DNA from: Cyclina sinensis
Lineage: Eukaryota > Mollusca > Bivalvia > Venerida > Veneridae
Assembly (NCBI GenBank): GCA_012932295.1
Contig: JAAONU010000019.1
Coordinates: 29,551,913 to 29,615,912 of the forward strand
Direction of reading: 5' to 3'
DNA: 64,000 bases
Shown here: piece by piece, positions 33,866 to 45,485 of the stretch
Layout: each line of letters opens with the position of its first letter
Numbering within the stretch: position 1 is the first letter of the stretch
Notes under the pieces: generated by a model
Database searches by the model: none
Seen by the model: the letters and a program-made list of their open reading frames with translations, nothing else
What the model was told of the DNA's origin: nothing
Position numbers and translations under genes: made by a program

Positions 33866-34185
33866 AGATTGTACATTGTCTTTGCCCACAAACATAACTG
33901 ATTTTACAGTATTTCTTTTACAATTAGCTATTTAACAAGGCTTAGTTTGAGCAAAGACCTAAATAACTATAGATTAGAAACTCCTTTATGAGCCTGTGTA
34001 ATGCCCTGTATTCTCATGTAGCATGTCAACATTTTTCCAAAATGCTAAATAACCAGTGAAATCTGGAGTTGACATCATTATCATGTATTATAAAGTGATC
34101 ATTTTTGCAGCAGCATTTTATAAAAGAGGAAATGTTATACAACAGAAATAATGAAGATTTTAAAGATATTCTGATTTTGTAGTCT

Positions 34186-34530
34186 TATGTATCTTCTGGA
34201 TAATTTGGATTTCCAGTATTGTTATTTGTATCCCAGCCAGTGAGATGGCATCTTATGAGCGGTCTTTATTGTTTATGCGTGTTTATGTTGAGTGTTTAAA
34301 CTTCCATAGCATGTTTAAATAATCTTGAATATTTTGAAAAATATTTTGTATTTCAAAATAAGATAAATGAATTCCCTTCGATAAAATAAGTTTATGAAAG
34401 CTAGGCACTGATTGGCTGATTGAAAGGTCATGAGAAAGTGACCTTCTTTTGGTGATGTTCATATCCTAATAGCAGAGCGTTATGTAGGAGCTGATTTTAA
34501 TCAGATTGGATTTACTTTATGGTGGGATTC
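34186..34530. repeat. Dispersed repeat copy 2, downstream of the P450 gene
   Basis: Direct-orientation partner of 26500-26850. The two copies bracket P450 exons 3-6. An internal AT-rich segment (34330-34390) differs from copy 1. Confidence 0.75.
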
Positions 34531-34902
34531 ACAAGTCGAACTGTATGTTTTGTCCAATTAAAAAAATTTAAACCTTGACATAAATCTGTTTTACTGCATT
34601 CAGGTTAAAAATTATAGTGCAGTTAGTCTTTTTTTTAGATCAGCAACAGTCGTGTCATCTTTTCTATTGTTGTAGTGGGTCTTAAAGAGGTCGCAAAAAC
34701 TACTGAAGGGACAATAGAAGCTATATGTGGTTCACCGTTTTGCTCTGTTGCAGTTTTGCTAACTGGCAGTATGACTGTACAATGCAATACATTGTTTTAA
34801 TTGACTTTTGTATGTGTTCATATTTTACCCTAGTCATTTAAAAGATGTTTCTAGTTAGTTTTTGTATATTTTTATTTATATATTTATTTATTTTCTGATC
34901 AC

Positions 34903-36560
34903 CTTTTGTCCGTCGTCCGTCCACAATTAGTTTGTTAACACTCTAGTGGTCACATTTTTGCCTCAATTGTCATGAAACTTGGTCAGGATGTTTGTCTCAT
35001 TAATATATCAGACGAGTTCGAACATGGGTTAACAGGGTTGGAAAACTAGGTCACAGAGCCCAAATATAGAAAAAGCTTGTTAACACTCTAGAGGCTACTT
35101 TTTCAGTCCAAATATCCTGGAAATTTGTCAGAAAGGTTCTATTGATGATTTCTAGCATAAGTTCAAATATGGGTCATCTGGGTTCAAAAACTAGGTCACA
35201 GAGCCCAAAAATAGAAAAATCTTGTAAACACTCTAGAGGTTACATTTTCAGCCCAAATAATCTGGAAATTTGTCAGAAAGGTTGCTTTGACGATTTCTAG
35301 GTCAAGATTAAATATGGGTCATCTGGGGTCAAAAACTAGGTCACAGAGCCCAAATATTGAAAAACATTGTTAACACTCTAGAGGTAACAGTTTTAGACAA
35401 AATAATCTGGAAATTTGTCAGGAAGGTTGCTTCTATGATTTTTAGCTCAAGTTTGAATATGCGTCATCTGGGTTCAAAAACTAGGTCATAGAGCCCAAAA
35501 ATAGAAAAATCTTGTTAACACTCTAGAGGTTACATTTTCAGCCCAAATAATCTGGAAATTTGTCAGAAAGGTTGCCTTGAGGTTTTCTAAATCAAGATTG
35601 AATATGGGTCATCTGGGTTCACAAACTAGGTCACAGAGTCCAAATATGGAAAAACCTTGTTAACATTCTAAAGGTAACATTTTCAGTCCAAATAAACTGG
35701 AAATTTGTCAGAAAGGGTCCATCGATGATTTCTAGCTCAGTTTTGAATATAAGTTTTCTGGGGTCAAAAATTAGGTCACAGAGCCTGAAAGAAAAAAAAC
35801 TTTGTTAATGCTCTAGAGGTTACATTTTCAGTCCAAATGTCCTTGAAATTTGTCAGAAAGGTTGTTTCAATGATTTCTAGCTCAAATTTGGATATGGGTC
35901 ATCTGGGTTCTAAAACTATGTCACAGAGCCCAAATATATTAAAACCTTTTTAACACTCCAGAGGTTCCATTTTCAGTGTAAATATCCTCGAAATTTGTCA
36001 GACTGTTTTTTTTATGATTTCTAGCTCAAGTTGGAGTATGGGTCATCTTGGGTCAAAAACTAGGTCACAGAGCCCAAATATGGAAAAACCTTGTTCACAC
36101 TCTAGAGGCTACATTTTCAGGCCAAATGTCTTGGAAATTTGTCAGAAAGGTGTTTTGATGTTTTGATGATTTGTAGCTCTAGTTTGGATATGGGTTATTA
36201 GGGTCAAAAACTAGGTCACAGAGCCTAAATATCGAAAAACCTTGTTAACACTCTAGAGGCTACTTTTTCAGTCCAAATATTCGGAAATTTGTCAGAGAGA
36301 TTGTTTCGATAATTTCTAGCTCAAGTTTGAATATGGGACATCTAGGTTAAAAAACTAGGTCATAGAGCCCAAATATGGAAAAACCTTGTTAACACTCTAG
36401 AGATAAAATTTTCAGTACAAATAACCTTGAAATTTGTCAAAGAGATTGTTTCAATAATTTCTAGGTCAAGTTCGAATATGGGTCATCTGGGGTCAATTAA
36501 CTTTGTTAAAAGCAGTCATACTCAGGTGAGCGATACAGGGCCATCATGGCCCTCTTGTTA
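34903..36560 (+). repeat. Dispersed element holding eleven tandem monomers of about 145 bp
   Basis: It opens TTTTGTCCGTCGTCCGTCC. The phrase (T)TGTTAACACTCTAGAGG or a close variant starts units at about 34934, 35079, 35223, 35368, 35512, 35657, 35802, 35947, 36092, 36241 and 36386. Spacing is 144-145 bp except one of 149. Each unit carries 'AAACTAGGTCACAGAGCCCAAAT' and 'CTGGAAATTTGTCAGAAAGG'. It ends CTCAGGTGAGCGATACAGGG then CCATCATGGCCCTCTTGTT. Tandem-monomer cores inside dispersed elements are described for bivalve 'pearl' and Helitron-derived families; this assignment is inference. Confidence 0.85.
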
Positions 36561-36599
36561 TTATGAAAGTTTTATTTTTGACAGTGTTTTTGGAGTCAA

Positions 36600-37690
36600 A
36601 AGATCTTACCTAAGCATACATGTGTAAGAATTTATTTTTGTTATTTAATACAATTTTTTAAATTTATTTCTCATTAGCAATGTTTTATTTGTGTGGATAC
36701 ATTTGTTTCAAATATTGCTTTATCCTCAAAAAAATTTCCTCATTCCATGACCTTTGTTGTCTAGGAGATCTCTATCAAGTAAACATATAACCAATTTAAT
36801 ATTGTAAATTGTAATTCTTCTAATGTATTCGGATTTCTTGTTTACTTTTACACATCCACCACATCAGATGAACTCTTCGTGACATTGGGGCATGTGGCCT
36901 TGACCTTCATTGTGAATATAATGACTATATCAAACACATTGGAAGATATTACATGGTCTGCTTTGATGTTTAAGGTTACTAAGCAGTTTTATCAGCTTTT
37001 AAGAGAATGATTCTGAATGTTTATTATGTTCTTTTATAAATTTCACACGATCCTTTATATGATCTAAACCTGGCAATGTACATTGATCTCGGTATTGTGA
37101 CAGTATTTGTTGTTAATTTTGCTGTTGTTAAATATACTGAATATTAAAACTTAGAAACAAATACCATTTTGAGACTTTTTTTTCACATTATATCTTCACT
37201 GATCTTATTGTAATTTTCTGTATTTTTTGTCCAGTTATCTGACTGCTGTTGGTTTCAGTAAGCCATTACCATGGGTTAGTCAGGGACTGTGTTGACATGT
37301 GTTGGCCTGTACTTACCCACATAATTTTAGCGATAATTGTCTGGTAACAAGTAAGTTGATACAAATCCATGCTATCGAATTTTTTAGATCATTGAAAGTC
37401 CTCAGCATGAAATGATTAAGCAATGTTTTGACATGTTTCATAATAATTTATAGATCAAAGATATTTATCTTAAGTGGACCTCTAGACTGGTGGTAAAGCT
37501 AAGAATTTGCAGTTAGATAATAAAATTCTCCACTAACAGCATTAATGTAATTCAGCTGAGAAATGAAGTAGAAACCTGATATATACTGTGCAAAAAGACA
37601 GGTGTCTCTTGATTTGCACTATCTTGCAGAATATGAAATAAGTAATTATTCAAATGCTTTGGTCATTAGGGTGTTACATTGGTAGATACG
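36600..37690. other. Non-coding spacer, nothing recognised
   Basis: AT-rich sequence without exon-like frames or repeats that I can align by eye. Confidence 0.4.
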
Positions 37691-37707
37691 CTCAATTTTT
37701 AGCTAAT

Positions 37708-38940
37708 CTTAGCACAAAGTGCTCAGGGTGAGATTTTCTGATCAGTCTTTGTCCGTCGACAGTCTGTCCGTCTGTCATCAACTTTTCATTCAAACGACAT
37801 CTCTGAAACCACATTGCCAAATTTAATGAAACTTGCCTGGGATGTTCCTTGCATGAAGCTCTACCAAGATTTTTCAAATGGTTCTGGTCCATTGCATTTC
37901 TGGTTCACTGGAGCTAAAAATAGATTTTAAAAGTTGGATCTTTGAAAATCTTCTCCGAAACCTCAAGGCCTGGAGCTTAGATATTTGGTATGAAGCATCA
38001 TCTAGTGGACCTCTACCAGTTTTGTTCAAATTATGACCCTGGGGTCAAAACTGACCCTACCTCAGGGGTCACTTGTTTACATAGATTTATATAGGAAAAC
38101 GTTTTTAAAAATCTTCGCATTAGAAACCAAAAGGCATAGAGCTTTGATATTTTGTATGTAGCATTGTCTAGAGGGCCTCTACCAAGTTTGTTCAAATCAT
38201 GGTCCCTGGGTCAAATCATGGTCCCCAGTGGTCACATGTTTTACATAGAGTTATATAGGAAAAACTTTAAAAATCTTCTTTTCAGATACCACAAGGCCTA
38301 GAGTTAAGATATTTGGTGCACTGCATTGTGTATTGGACCTCTACCAAGTTTGTTCAAATCATAGCCCCTGGGTCAAAAAATGCCCCACCCCAGGGGTCAC
38401 ATTGTTTATATAGAGTTATGTAGGAAAAACTTTAAAAATCATCTTGTCAGAAACCACAAGGCCTAGAGTTTAGATATTTGGTGAGCAGCATTGTCTAGTG
38501 GACCTTTACCAAGTTCGTTCAAATCATGACGCTGGGGTAAAAACTGGCCCCACCTGGGTGTGGGGGGGGGGTGTCATTTAATTTTACACAAGGACTTATA
38601 TAGGGAAAACTTAAAAAGACTGCTGCTCTGAAACACCAAGGGCTAGACCTTCAATTGTTGGTTGTTATGTCTCCTCCCAACCCCACCCTTCTGATGGAGA
38701 CATATTGTTTTGCACTGTCCATGGGTGTCTGTTTGTCTGTCAGTCTATCACACTTCGTTTCCTTTCAATAACTTGAGTACAAGTTGACCCAAAAAATCTG
38801 CTGCTCTGAAACACCAAGGGCTAGACCTTCAATTGTTGGTTGTTATGTCTCCCCCCAACCTCGCCCTTCTGATGGAGGCATATTGTTTTTGCCCTGTCCA
38901 TGGGTGTCTGTTTGTCTGTTAGTCTGTCACACTTCGAAGA
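37708..38940 (+). repeat. Dispersed element with about 165-bp monomers and a local near-identical duplication
   Basis: The head 'GTGCTCAGGGTGAGATTTTC' and 'TGATCAGTCTTTGTCCGTCG' matches 46305-46340. Units with 'GAAACC.CAAGGC(C/A)TAGAGCTT' recur at about 37958, 38124, 38284, 38451 and 38630. A segment ('GAAACACCAAGGGCTAGACC ... GTCTGTTTGTCTGT') is duplicated almost exactly at about 38622-38750 and 38799-38930. Confidence 0.75.
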
Positions 38941-38951
38941 ACCATATTGTT

Positions 38952-39205
38952 TTTGGGGCTAGTGGTTTGTGCATTGGGCTACAAAGCTAGCGATCTGGGT
39001 TTGATTCTGGATAGTGATGGAGTCACCGACTGATTTCCCAGTACTTGGTGGCAACCTAACCAGGTACTGTTTCCAGCAGTATTGGCCTAGGCTGGGGATC
39101 AAGTAGGTAAAGACACGCACCTTGGGGTCTTCTGGAATGAGTTGTTCCATCCACACCAGGTGGGGACTTTCGTTGACTACCCACATTAAATAAGAAACCT
39201 TTACC
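38952..39205 (+). mobile_element. tRNA-derived SINE
   Basis: The head GGGGCTAGTGGTTTGTGCATTGGGCTAC... has an A-box-like TAGTGGTTTGTGCATTGGG, then AGCGATCTGGGTTTGATTCTGG (B box GGTTTGATTC). A body of about 180 bp follows and ends AGAAACCTTTACC. No tRNA-like cloverleaf 3' half is present. Confidence 0.6.
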
Positions 39206-39209
39206 TTTT

Positions 39210-40140
39210 TATGCCCCCGAAGGGAGGCATATAGTTATCGCACTGTATAGTATCCGTCTGTCCTTTAAAATCTTGTCCTCACTTAATCTCCAAAACTGCT
39301 TGAGGCATTTCATTGAAACTTAAAAGGAGTGTTTGTCACCAAGTTTAGTTGTGCATATAGTCAGGAGATTCCACTCGGGTTGTTTATGGCAGAGTTATTG
39401 GCACTTAGTCATTTTTTTTACTAGTCATTTTTTTTACTCTGAAATCTTGTCCTCACTTCATCTCCAAAACCGCTTGAGAGATTTCACTGAAACTTAATAG
39501 GAGTGTTTGTCACCAAGCCTAGTTATGCATATCGTCAGGAGATTCCACTCGGATTGTTTTTGGCAGAGTTATTGGCACTTAGTCATTTTTTTACTCTAAC
39601 TTCTATATTAAAGTCTTGTCCACACTTCATCTCCGAAACCGCTTGGAGAATTTCATTGAAATTGAAACTTCACAGGAATGTTTGTCACCAAGCCTAGTTG
39701 TGCATATTTTTAGGAGTTTCTGCTCGGATTATTTTTGGCAGAGTTATGGGCCCTTAGTCATTTTTTATTATAACTTCTTTATTAAAATCTCCACATTTCA
39801 TCTCTAAAACTGCTTGGAGGATTTCATTGAAACTTCACAGGAATGTTTCTCACCAAGACTTGTTATGCTTGTCTTCAGGAGTTTCTGCTCAGATTAATTT
39901 TGGCAGAATTATGGGCACTTAATCATTTTCTACTCTAACTTCTATATTAAAATCTTGTCCACGCTTCATCTCCAAAACCACTGGAGGATTTCATTGAAAC
40001 TACACAGAAATGTTTGTCACCAAACCTAGCTGTGCATATCTTCAGGAGTTTCTGCACTATCAAAATGCAACACCATTTCTCAAGGGCAGATAGCCCTCAA
40101 ATTTATTTTTGCAAAGTTATGCCCTTTTTCTCAACTTAAA
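39210..40140 (+). repeat. Dispersed element with five monomers of about 170 bp
   Basis: The head is TTTTTATGCCCCCGAAGGGAGGCATATAG. Units with 'CTTCATCTCCAAAACCGCTTG' or variants start at about 39290, 39461, 39632, 39802 and 39970. Each carries 'GGAGTGTTTGTCACCAAG' and 'TTGGCAGAGTTATTGGC'. It is non-coding. Confidence 0.75.
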
Positions 40141-40449
40141 ATTTCTTGGTTAACCATTTTGTTAATGTCCATTTCTCAAAAAGTGTCAAAGATATTCCAT
40201 TCAAACTTGGAATACTTGTCACCAGCAAGAACCCTGCAAAGATTGTTGGTACCCATGTCCCTGGGGGTCAAAATTAGCCCCACTCCAGGGGTCACTTGAT
40301 TTTATTTATACTTATATATATAAGGAAAAAACTTCTTAAGCCTAGAAATAAGGTTTAACTTACATAGGATGGGTAAATACCTCCCATCCCTCACCCTCCT
40401 TCAACCTCCCCTCTGCTTGGGGACCCCTCTCCCCCCCACCCCTGGCAAT

Positions 40450-40472
40450 TAACCCCCCCCCCCCCCCCCCCC
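40450..40472. repeat. Poly(C) run
   Basis: A C-rich tract that includes an uninterrupted run of about 20 C, next to C-rich flanks from 40380. Confidence 0.75.
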
Positions 40473-40529
40473 AGCCAATCATTTTATTTTTTTTCATTTT
40501 AGTTATCTTTTTTTATAAAATATGTAGGT

Positions 40530-40700
40530 ACTTGAAAGGTATTGAAGATATTAACTTGAAACTTCATATATGAATAGTTCTCACTGTGAAGAGGTGCAGT
40601 GCCCAAGAACAATAACTCTATTTCACATAATTTTTGACTTATTGTTCTTTGTAATTTTTCATACTTATAAATTCCTCATTCCATAGACTTGTGGAGTTCT
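40530..40700 (+). repeat. Fragment of the 'TTAACTTGAAACTTCATA' monomer family
   Basis: 'GATATTAACTTGAAACTTCATATATG ... GTGCAGTGCCCAAGAACAATAACTC' matches the monomers at 29740-29810 and 29900-29970. It is a solitary, truncated unit. Confidence 0.5.
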
Positions 40701-41099
40701 TGTTTTTTTCTGAAACCGCAAGGCCTAGAGCTTAGATGTATGGTTTGTGGTATCATCTAATGGATCACTACCAAAATTATAATAATTATAATAATCATGG
40801 TTAACCAGGGTCGAAGGGTCACTTCATTTTGTGTAGACTTATAAGAAAAGCTTTCAAAATCTTTTATAAAGTCAATAAGCCAATTGCATTAAAATTTAAC
40901 AAGAAGATCCTTACATGGTTCCCTTTCAAAATTACATGAAAAATAGTATTCCATGGCGAACTCTGGTTTCCATGGAAACTGGAAGGCCAAATTTCAAAGT
41001 TCTTTTTCTCAGAAACTACTGGACTAATTTGAAAATAACTTTGTACAGATGTTCCTTGTGTGAACCTCTATATATATTTTGAAATGTATGTAAGAAGAT

Positions 41100-43215
41100 T
41101 TTTTAAAGGTTCACTATATTAAACTATGTAAAATCCATTGACCCCCGGGGCAGGGCCAAATTTGACCCCAGGTGTATAATTTGAGCAAACTTGGTAGAGG
41201 TCCACAAGACAATGCTACATACCAAATCTTAGATCTCGGGTCCATGTGGTTTCAGACAAAATTTTTAAAGTTTACTGTATAAGCCTATGTAAAATCCATT
41301 GACCCCCGGGTAGGGGCCAAATTTGACCCCAGGGGTATAATTTGAACAAACTTGGTAGAGGTCCACACTACACTGCTACATACGAAATCTTACGGATCAG
41401 GGCCTTGTGGTTTTAGAGAAGAAGATTTTTAAAGTTTCACTATGTTAAATAAGTTGACCCCTGGGGCGGGGCCAAATTTGATCCCAGGGGCATTATTTGA
41501 ACAAACTTGTTAGAGGTTCACAAGACAATGCTGCACACCAAATCTTAAGGCTCAGGGCCTTGTGGTTTCAGACAAGAAGTTTTTTAAATTTCACTATATA
41601 AGCCTATGTAAAATCCATTGACCCCTGCAGAGACATATAATAAGAGTGATACGCAGAATATTCAGATAACGTAAGATAACGCGTGCCGCGAAGTTTAACG
41701 AGAACGCGCGCGCACCTGTCAACACGATAATTTTACCCGATAATCCGAATCGTTCTTGTTGCAGATATTTTTTTTAAAAAACGATTTGTTTGTTTTGATT
41801 ACAACTATTTATTGAATAAAGAGTTCAAGAAAGATGTGTTTGTTTTTTAATGACAATCTATCCTGCAAAACGGAGGAAATCAAGAGGAAATAGACAGCAA
41901 ATTTCCCAATTTCCAACTTTAAAAGTCCAAAAATAACACTGAAAATTCCCCTCCAGAATCGATAAATTGAAAGGTAAACAAAAACTTTTATTTGAAAATA
42001 CTTCAAATATCTCTTTAAAAATGTGGACAGGCACAGATATTAACTAAATACATATGGTCTTTTTGGTTCGAAAGTTTTATGCGCTACAAAACATATTCCA
42101 CACAGACCTTTCTAGTCAGTTAATAATTTAACAAACTTGGTGCACATTCACAGAGCATTTTCTTTGAAAATACTTCAAATAATATCTCTTTAAAAATGTG
42201 GGCAGCTACAGATATTAACTAAATAAATAAGAAAATAATCATAGAATACATATGGTCTTTTTGGTTCCAAAGTTTTACGCGCTATAAAACATGTTCCGCA
42301 CAAACCTTTCTTGTCAGTTAATAATTTAGCAAACTTGGTGCACATTCACAGAGCATTTTCTTTGAAAATGCTTCAAATATCTCTTTAAAAAGGTGGGCAG
42401 CTACAGATATTAACCAACTAAATAAGAAAATAATCATAGAATACATATGGTCTTTTTGGTTCCAAAGTTTTACGCGCTACAAAACATGTTCCGCACAGAC
42501 CTTTCTAGTCAGTTAATAATTTAGCAAACCTGGTGCACATTCACTGAGCATTTTCTTTGAAAATACTTCATATATATCTTTAAAAATGTGGACAGCTACA
42601 GATATTCACTAAATAAATAAGAACATAATCATAGAATACATATGGTCTTTTTGGTTTCAAAGTGTTACACGCTACAAGAAATTACCCCACCCATCGCACT
42701 TACCGTTAGCTTCGAAATCTCGTTGAATCTCGAGCACGCGTGCGGTTTCAGAAAATCGATATGGACAAAGCACAAGCTGCGTATCTCTGGTATATAGTGT
42801 CTCTGACCCCTGGGATCATGATGGGGCCAAATTTGACCCCAGGGGCATAATTTGAACAAATTTGGTAGAGATCCACTAGACAATGCTACAAACCAAATCT
42901 TAAGGCTCAGGGCCTTGTGATTTCTGACAAGAAGATTTTCAAAGTTTTTCCTTTAAGTTGCCATAGCAACCAGAGTTCTTGATAGAATTAAACTTTGGTA
43001 GAGCTGCAAGGAACATCCCAAGCAAGTTTCATCAAATTTGGCCCGAAGGTTTCAGAGAAGATGTCGTTTGAATGAAATTGTTGACGGACGACGGACGCCG
43101 AAAGACGAACAAAGACCGGTCACAATAGCCCACCATGAGCCTTTGGCTCAGGTGAGCAAAAAAGCTTTGGCAAAGCATTCAGGTGAGCGATCTAGGGCCA
43201 TCATGGCCCACTTGT
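41100..43215 (-). repeat. Dispersed element in reverse orientation, about 165-bp monomers, split by a hAT-like insertion
   Basis: Units with 'CCATTGACCCC.GGG' and 'GGCCAAATTTGACCCCAGG', then 'AACTTGGTAGAGGTCCAC', occur at about 41140, 41300, 41460, 41620 and 42790. The right end carries GACGGACGACGGACG and GGCTCAGGTGAGC, then CATTCAGGTGAGCGATCTAGGG and CCATCATGGCCCACTTG. An insertion at 41628-42804 splits one unit. Orientation is set by comparison with 37708-38940. Confidence 0.75.
41628..42804. mobile_element. hAT-like non-autonomous element with 8-bp target duplication GACCCCTG
   Basis: The left end is CAGAGACATATAATAAGAGT and the right end is complementary (…ATATAGTGTCTCT). They share a roughly 28-bp imperfect TIR that runs into 'GATACGCAG' on both sides. 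GACCCCTG precedes it (41620-41627) and follows it (42805-42812). The host monomer has this sequence once at that place. Start CAGAG plus an 8-bp duplication fit the hAT superfamily. The interior has no transposase. About four tandem copies (about 196 bp) of 'CATATGGTCTTTTTGGTTCC..AAAGTTTTACGCGCTAC' start near 42051, 42250, 42446 and 42639. Confidence 0.8.
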
Positions 43216-44336
43216 TTTTTTGATTGGGTCGTCAGACTAAACAAATAATGGTAGCACAATTTCAGCCTCTATCACTCTTAGTTATCAAGTCCGCAAGTAT
43301 TCCGTCTGTATAAAATGACTGGCGCATAAATTTTTACACCGCTCTCAGAGAACACTCAGAGAACAGAAAAATAGTTCCCGACTGGTCAACTTTAACTTAT
43401 TACTACCAAAAGGCAATACTGACTAAAAGATTAAAGATTCCTCATATTGTGTAATTCTTTACACTTTAGCAAATTATCGGTAATATATTCAAACAATTTT
43501 GAATAAAAGACGTTCGTTTACGTGAAATTACGTATTAATTCGTAACGTGACCAAACCTCGCCGAAAAGTAAACAAAAGAAATTACCACGCTCATGAAAAG
43601 TTTGTAGATTCTTTTCATGTAACTTTATTTGTACATTATCATGTGGTGTTTTGTTAACGATAGATAAATTTAGATGTTGACTGAATATTTTAATTAGGTC
43701 ACCGTTCCTCTGTTTATTACTTACGAGTGAAGAAGTCCAGATCTGTTGGCAGCTGTAAAACCTGGACAACCCGGAAAAAACATCGATTTTCCGGAATTCA
43801 TTTTTAACGTTCTTATTAAAAAAAAATAACAGATAATTGACTGAAAATTCTATAGATGCTTTATTTTCCTTTCAGTATCAAACATTTATATAAAAAAGCT
43901 TGATTTAATGACGTTCAGTAAGTTTAAACTGATAAAGAAAAAGCCCGATTCTACGGAAAACGCGGAAAGAATCATTGAATTTCCGGAAATCATTTAGCAT
44001 GCTCTTGGTGAAAAAAGTAGTAAAGATAAATTAAAGAAAATACCATATATGTTTAAATTACGTTTCAATATGAAGCATTTATGAAATTTAGCTTGATTTA
44101 ATGACGTGAAGAAAGTTTTATTTGATAAACAAATAACCCGATTCTACGGAAAACACCGATTTTCTGGAAATCATTTTAAATAAGTTTAGATTAATAAAGA
44201 ATATGTACGATAAGCAGACAGCAGTAATGGTTTGATTTACTAATAAAAGTAAGATAGATATCTATCTATTTGAGCTTATTTTTAGTCGGTACCGGTTGCC
44301 AATATGACCGACGCCCCCTGAAGATATTAGTTATTA
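43216..44336. other. Non-coding DNA with three diverged 185-bp repeats
   Basis: 'CCCGATTCTACGGAAAACRCC..GATTTTC.GGAAATCATTT' type units occur at about 43770, 43943 and 44135. No exon is recognised. Confidence 0.5.
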
Positions 44337-44337
44337 A

Positions 44338-45260
44338 CCAGGTTTTCAATTTTGAAAATCCTGGTTATTAGATTGGGGTATGGCGGGCGGATGGGCGGAT
44401 GGGCGGGCGTCAAACGAAATTGTGTCCGCTCTGTAACTCTTCAACCCTTTGAAGAATTTTGATGAAACTTCAGACAAATGTTTACCACATCAAGATGACG
44501 TGCAGAACGCATGTTCCGCATGGCTGGCTCCAAGGTCAAGGTCACAGTGACATTAACATTGAAAATCCTGTCCGCTCTGTAACTCTTCAACCCTTTGAAG
44601 AATTTTGATGAAACTTCAGACAAATGTTTACCACATCAAGATGACGTGCAGAACGCATGTTCCGCATGGCTGGCTCCAAGGTCAAGGTCACAGTGACATT
44701 AACATTGAAAATCCTGTCCGCTCTGTAACTCTTCAACCCTTTGAAGAATTTTGATGAAACTTCAGACAAATGTTTACCACATCAAGATGACGTGCAGAAC
44801 GCATGTTCCGCATGGCTGGCTCCAAGGTCAAGGTCACAGTGACATTAACATTGAAAATCCTGTCCGCTCTGTAACTCTTCAACCCTTTGAAGAATTTTGA
44901 TGGCTCCAAGGTCAAGGTCACAGTGACATTAACATTGAAAATCCTGTCCGCTCTGTAACTCTTCAACCCTTTGAAGAATTTTGATGAAACTTCAGACAAA
45001 TGTTTACCACATCAAGATGACGTGCAGAAATTGTTGTCTCATTATTAAGTATACTCCTTGCAGACAGTATTGTTAGCCGAAATTTACATCCTACTCATTA
45101 TCATGTATTCTCATGAATATTATCTTTTCCTTCATGTCATGTTATAATCTTTTGAATATTCATAGCAATCTTCATTCCAAAATTCATACTATAGTATAGA
45201 ATCAGAACAACATTTTTGAAAACCTGGTTTCGTGGCATTGCCATGTTTCTTGTTTTAATT
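44338..45260 (-). mobile_element. Dispersed element bounded by AACCAGGTTTTCA / TGAAAACCTGGTT, carrying a young 146-bp array
   Basis: The left end AACCAGGTTTTCAATTTTGAAAATCCTGGTT is itself a hairpin. The right end near 45217-45245 reads TTTGAAAACCTGGTTTCGTGGC. Flanking sequence 44255-44337 and 45300-45340 is matched by an uninterrupted paralogous stretch at 45707-45830, which serves as an empty site. The family member in RNF185 intron 2 (5638-6216) has the same ends. The strand given is arbitrary. Confidence 0.7.
44423..45029. repeat. Tandem array, 146-bp unit, nearly identical copies
   Basis: Copies at 44423-44568, 44569-44714 and 44715-44860 appear identical by eye. A shortened 86-bp copy follows at 44861-44946, and a partial one at 44947-45029. 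Each unit includes GTCCGCTCTGTAACTCTTCA, 'GAAACTTCAGACAAATG' and 'AAGGTCAAGGTCACAGTGAC'. Identity between copies implies recent expansion or gene conversion. The open frames in the array on the minus strand are by-products. Confidence 0.92.
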
Positions 45261-45264
45261 TGTG

Positions 45265-45302
45265 GTGGTGGTGTGTGTGTGTGTGTGGGGGGGGGGGGGG
45301 GG
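45265..45302. repeat. GTGTGT microsatellite followed by poly(G)
   Basis: A GTGGTGGTGTGTGTGTGTGTG tract runs straight into about 16 G residues. Confidence 0.85.
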
Positions 45303-45485
45303 TAGTTCAAGATACAGAAAGCATCCCATTCCAGACACCTCTGGTTCTTTTGCATGTTCATTGTACAACACTGATACCTCGGTTTAACGTCCCATCCGAA
45401 AGGCAATTAATAATGTTAGTGGAGGAGCGGTGGATCGATCCCTGGGTTACTAGTCGAGCGCGTTACCACTGGACCACAGATCCGG
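45303..45485 (-). mobile_element. tRNA-derived SINE with conserved central domain
   Basis: Minus-strand reading: TGGTCCAGTGGTAACGCGCT (A box), then ACTAGTAACCCAGGGATCGATCC (B box at about 45432-45442). After that comes CCTTTCGGATGGGACGTTAA and ACCGAGGT, a central domain seen across metazoan SINEs. The tail runs to about 45303. The central ACCGAGGT block recurs in the SINE at 59396. Confidence 0.75.

Noticed and set aside
34903..36560. A CRISPR-like array
   Set aside because: The 145-bp units have no alternation of constant repeats and unique spacers, and the context is a eukaryotic nuclear genome.
44441..44999. Three identical 60-codon minus-strand frames
   Set aside because: They are the translation of the 146-bp tandem unit; period and identity come from the repeat, not from a gene.
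45430..45475. A possible tRNA gene on the minus strand
   Set aside because: A and B boxes are present, but there is no acceptor stem or T-arm closure, and a SINE body follows.
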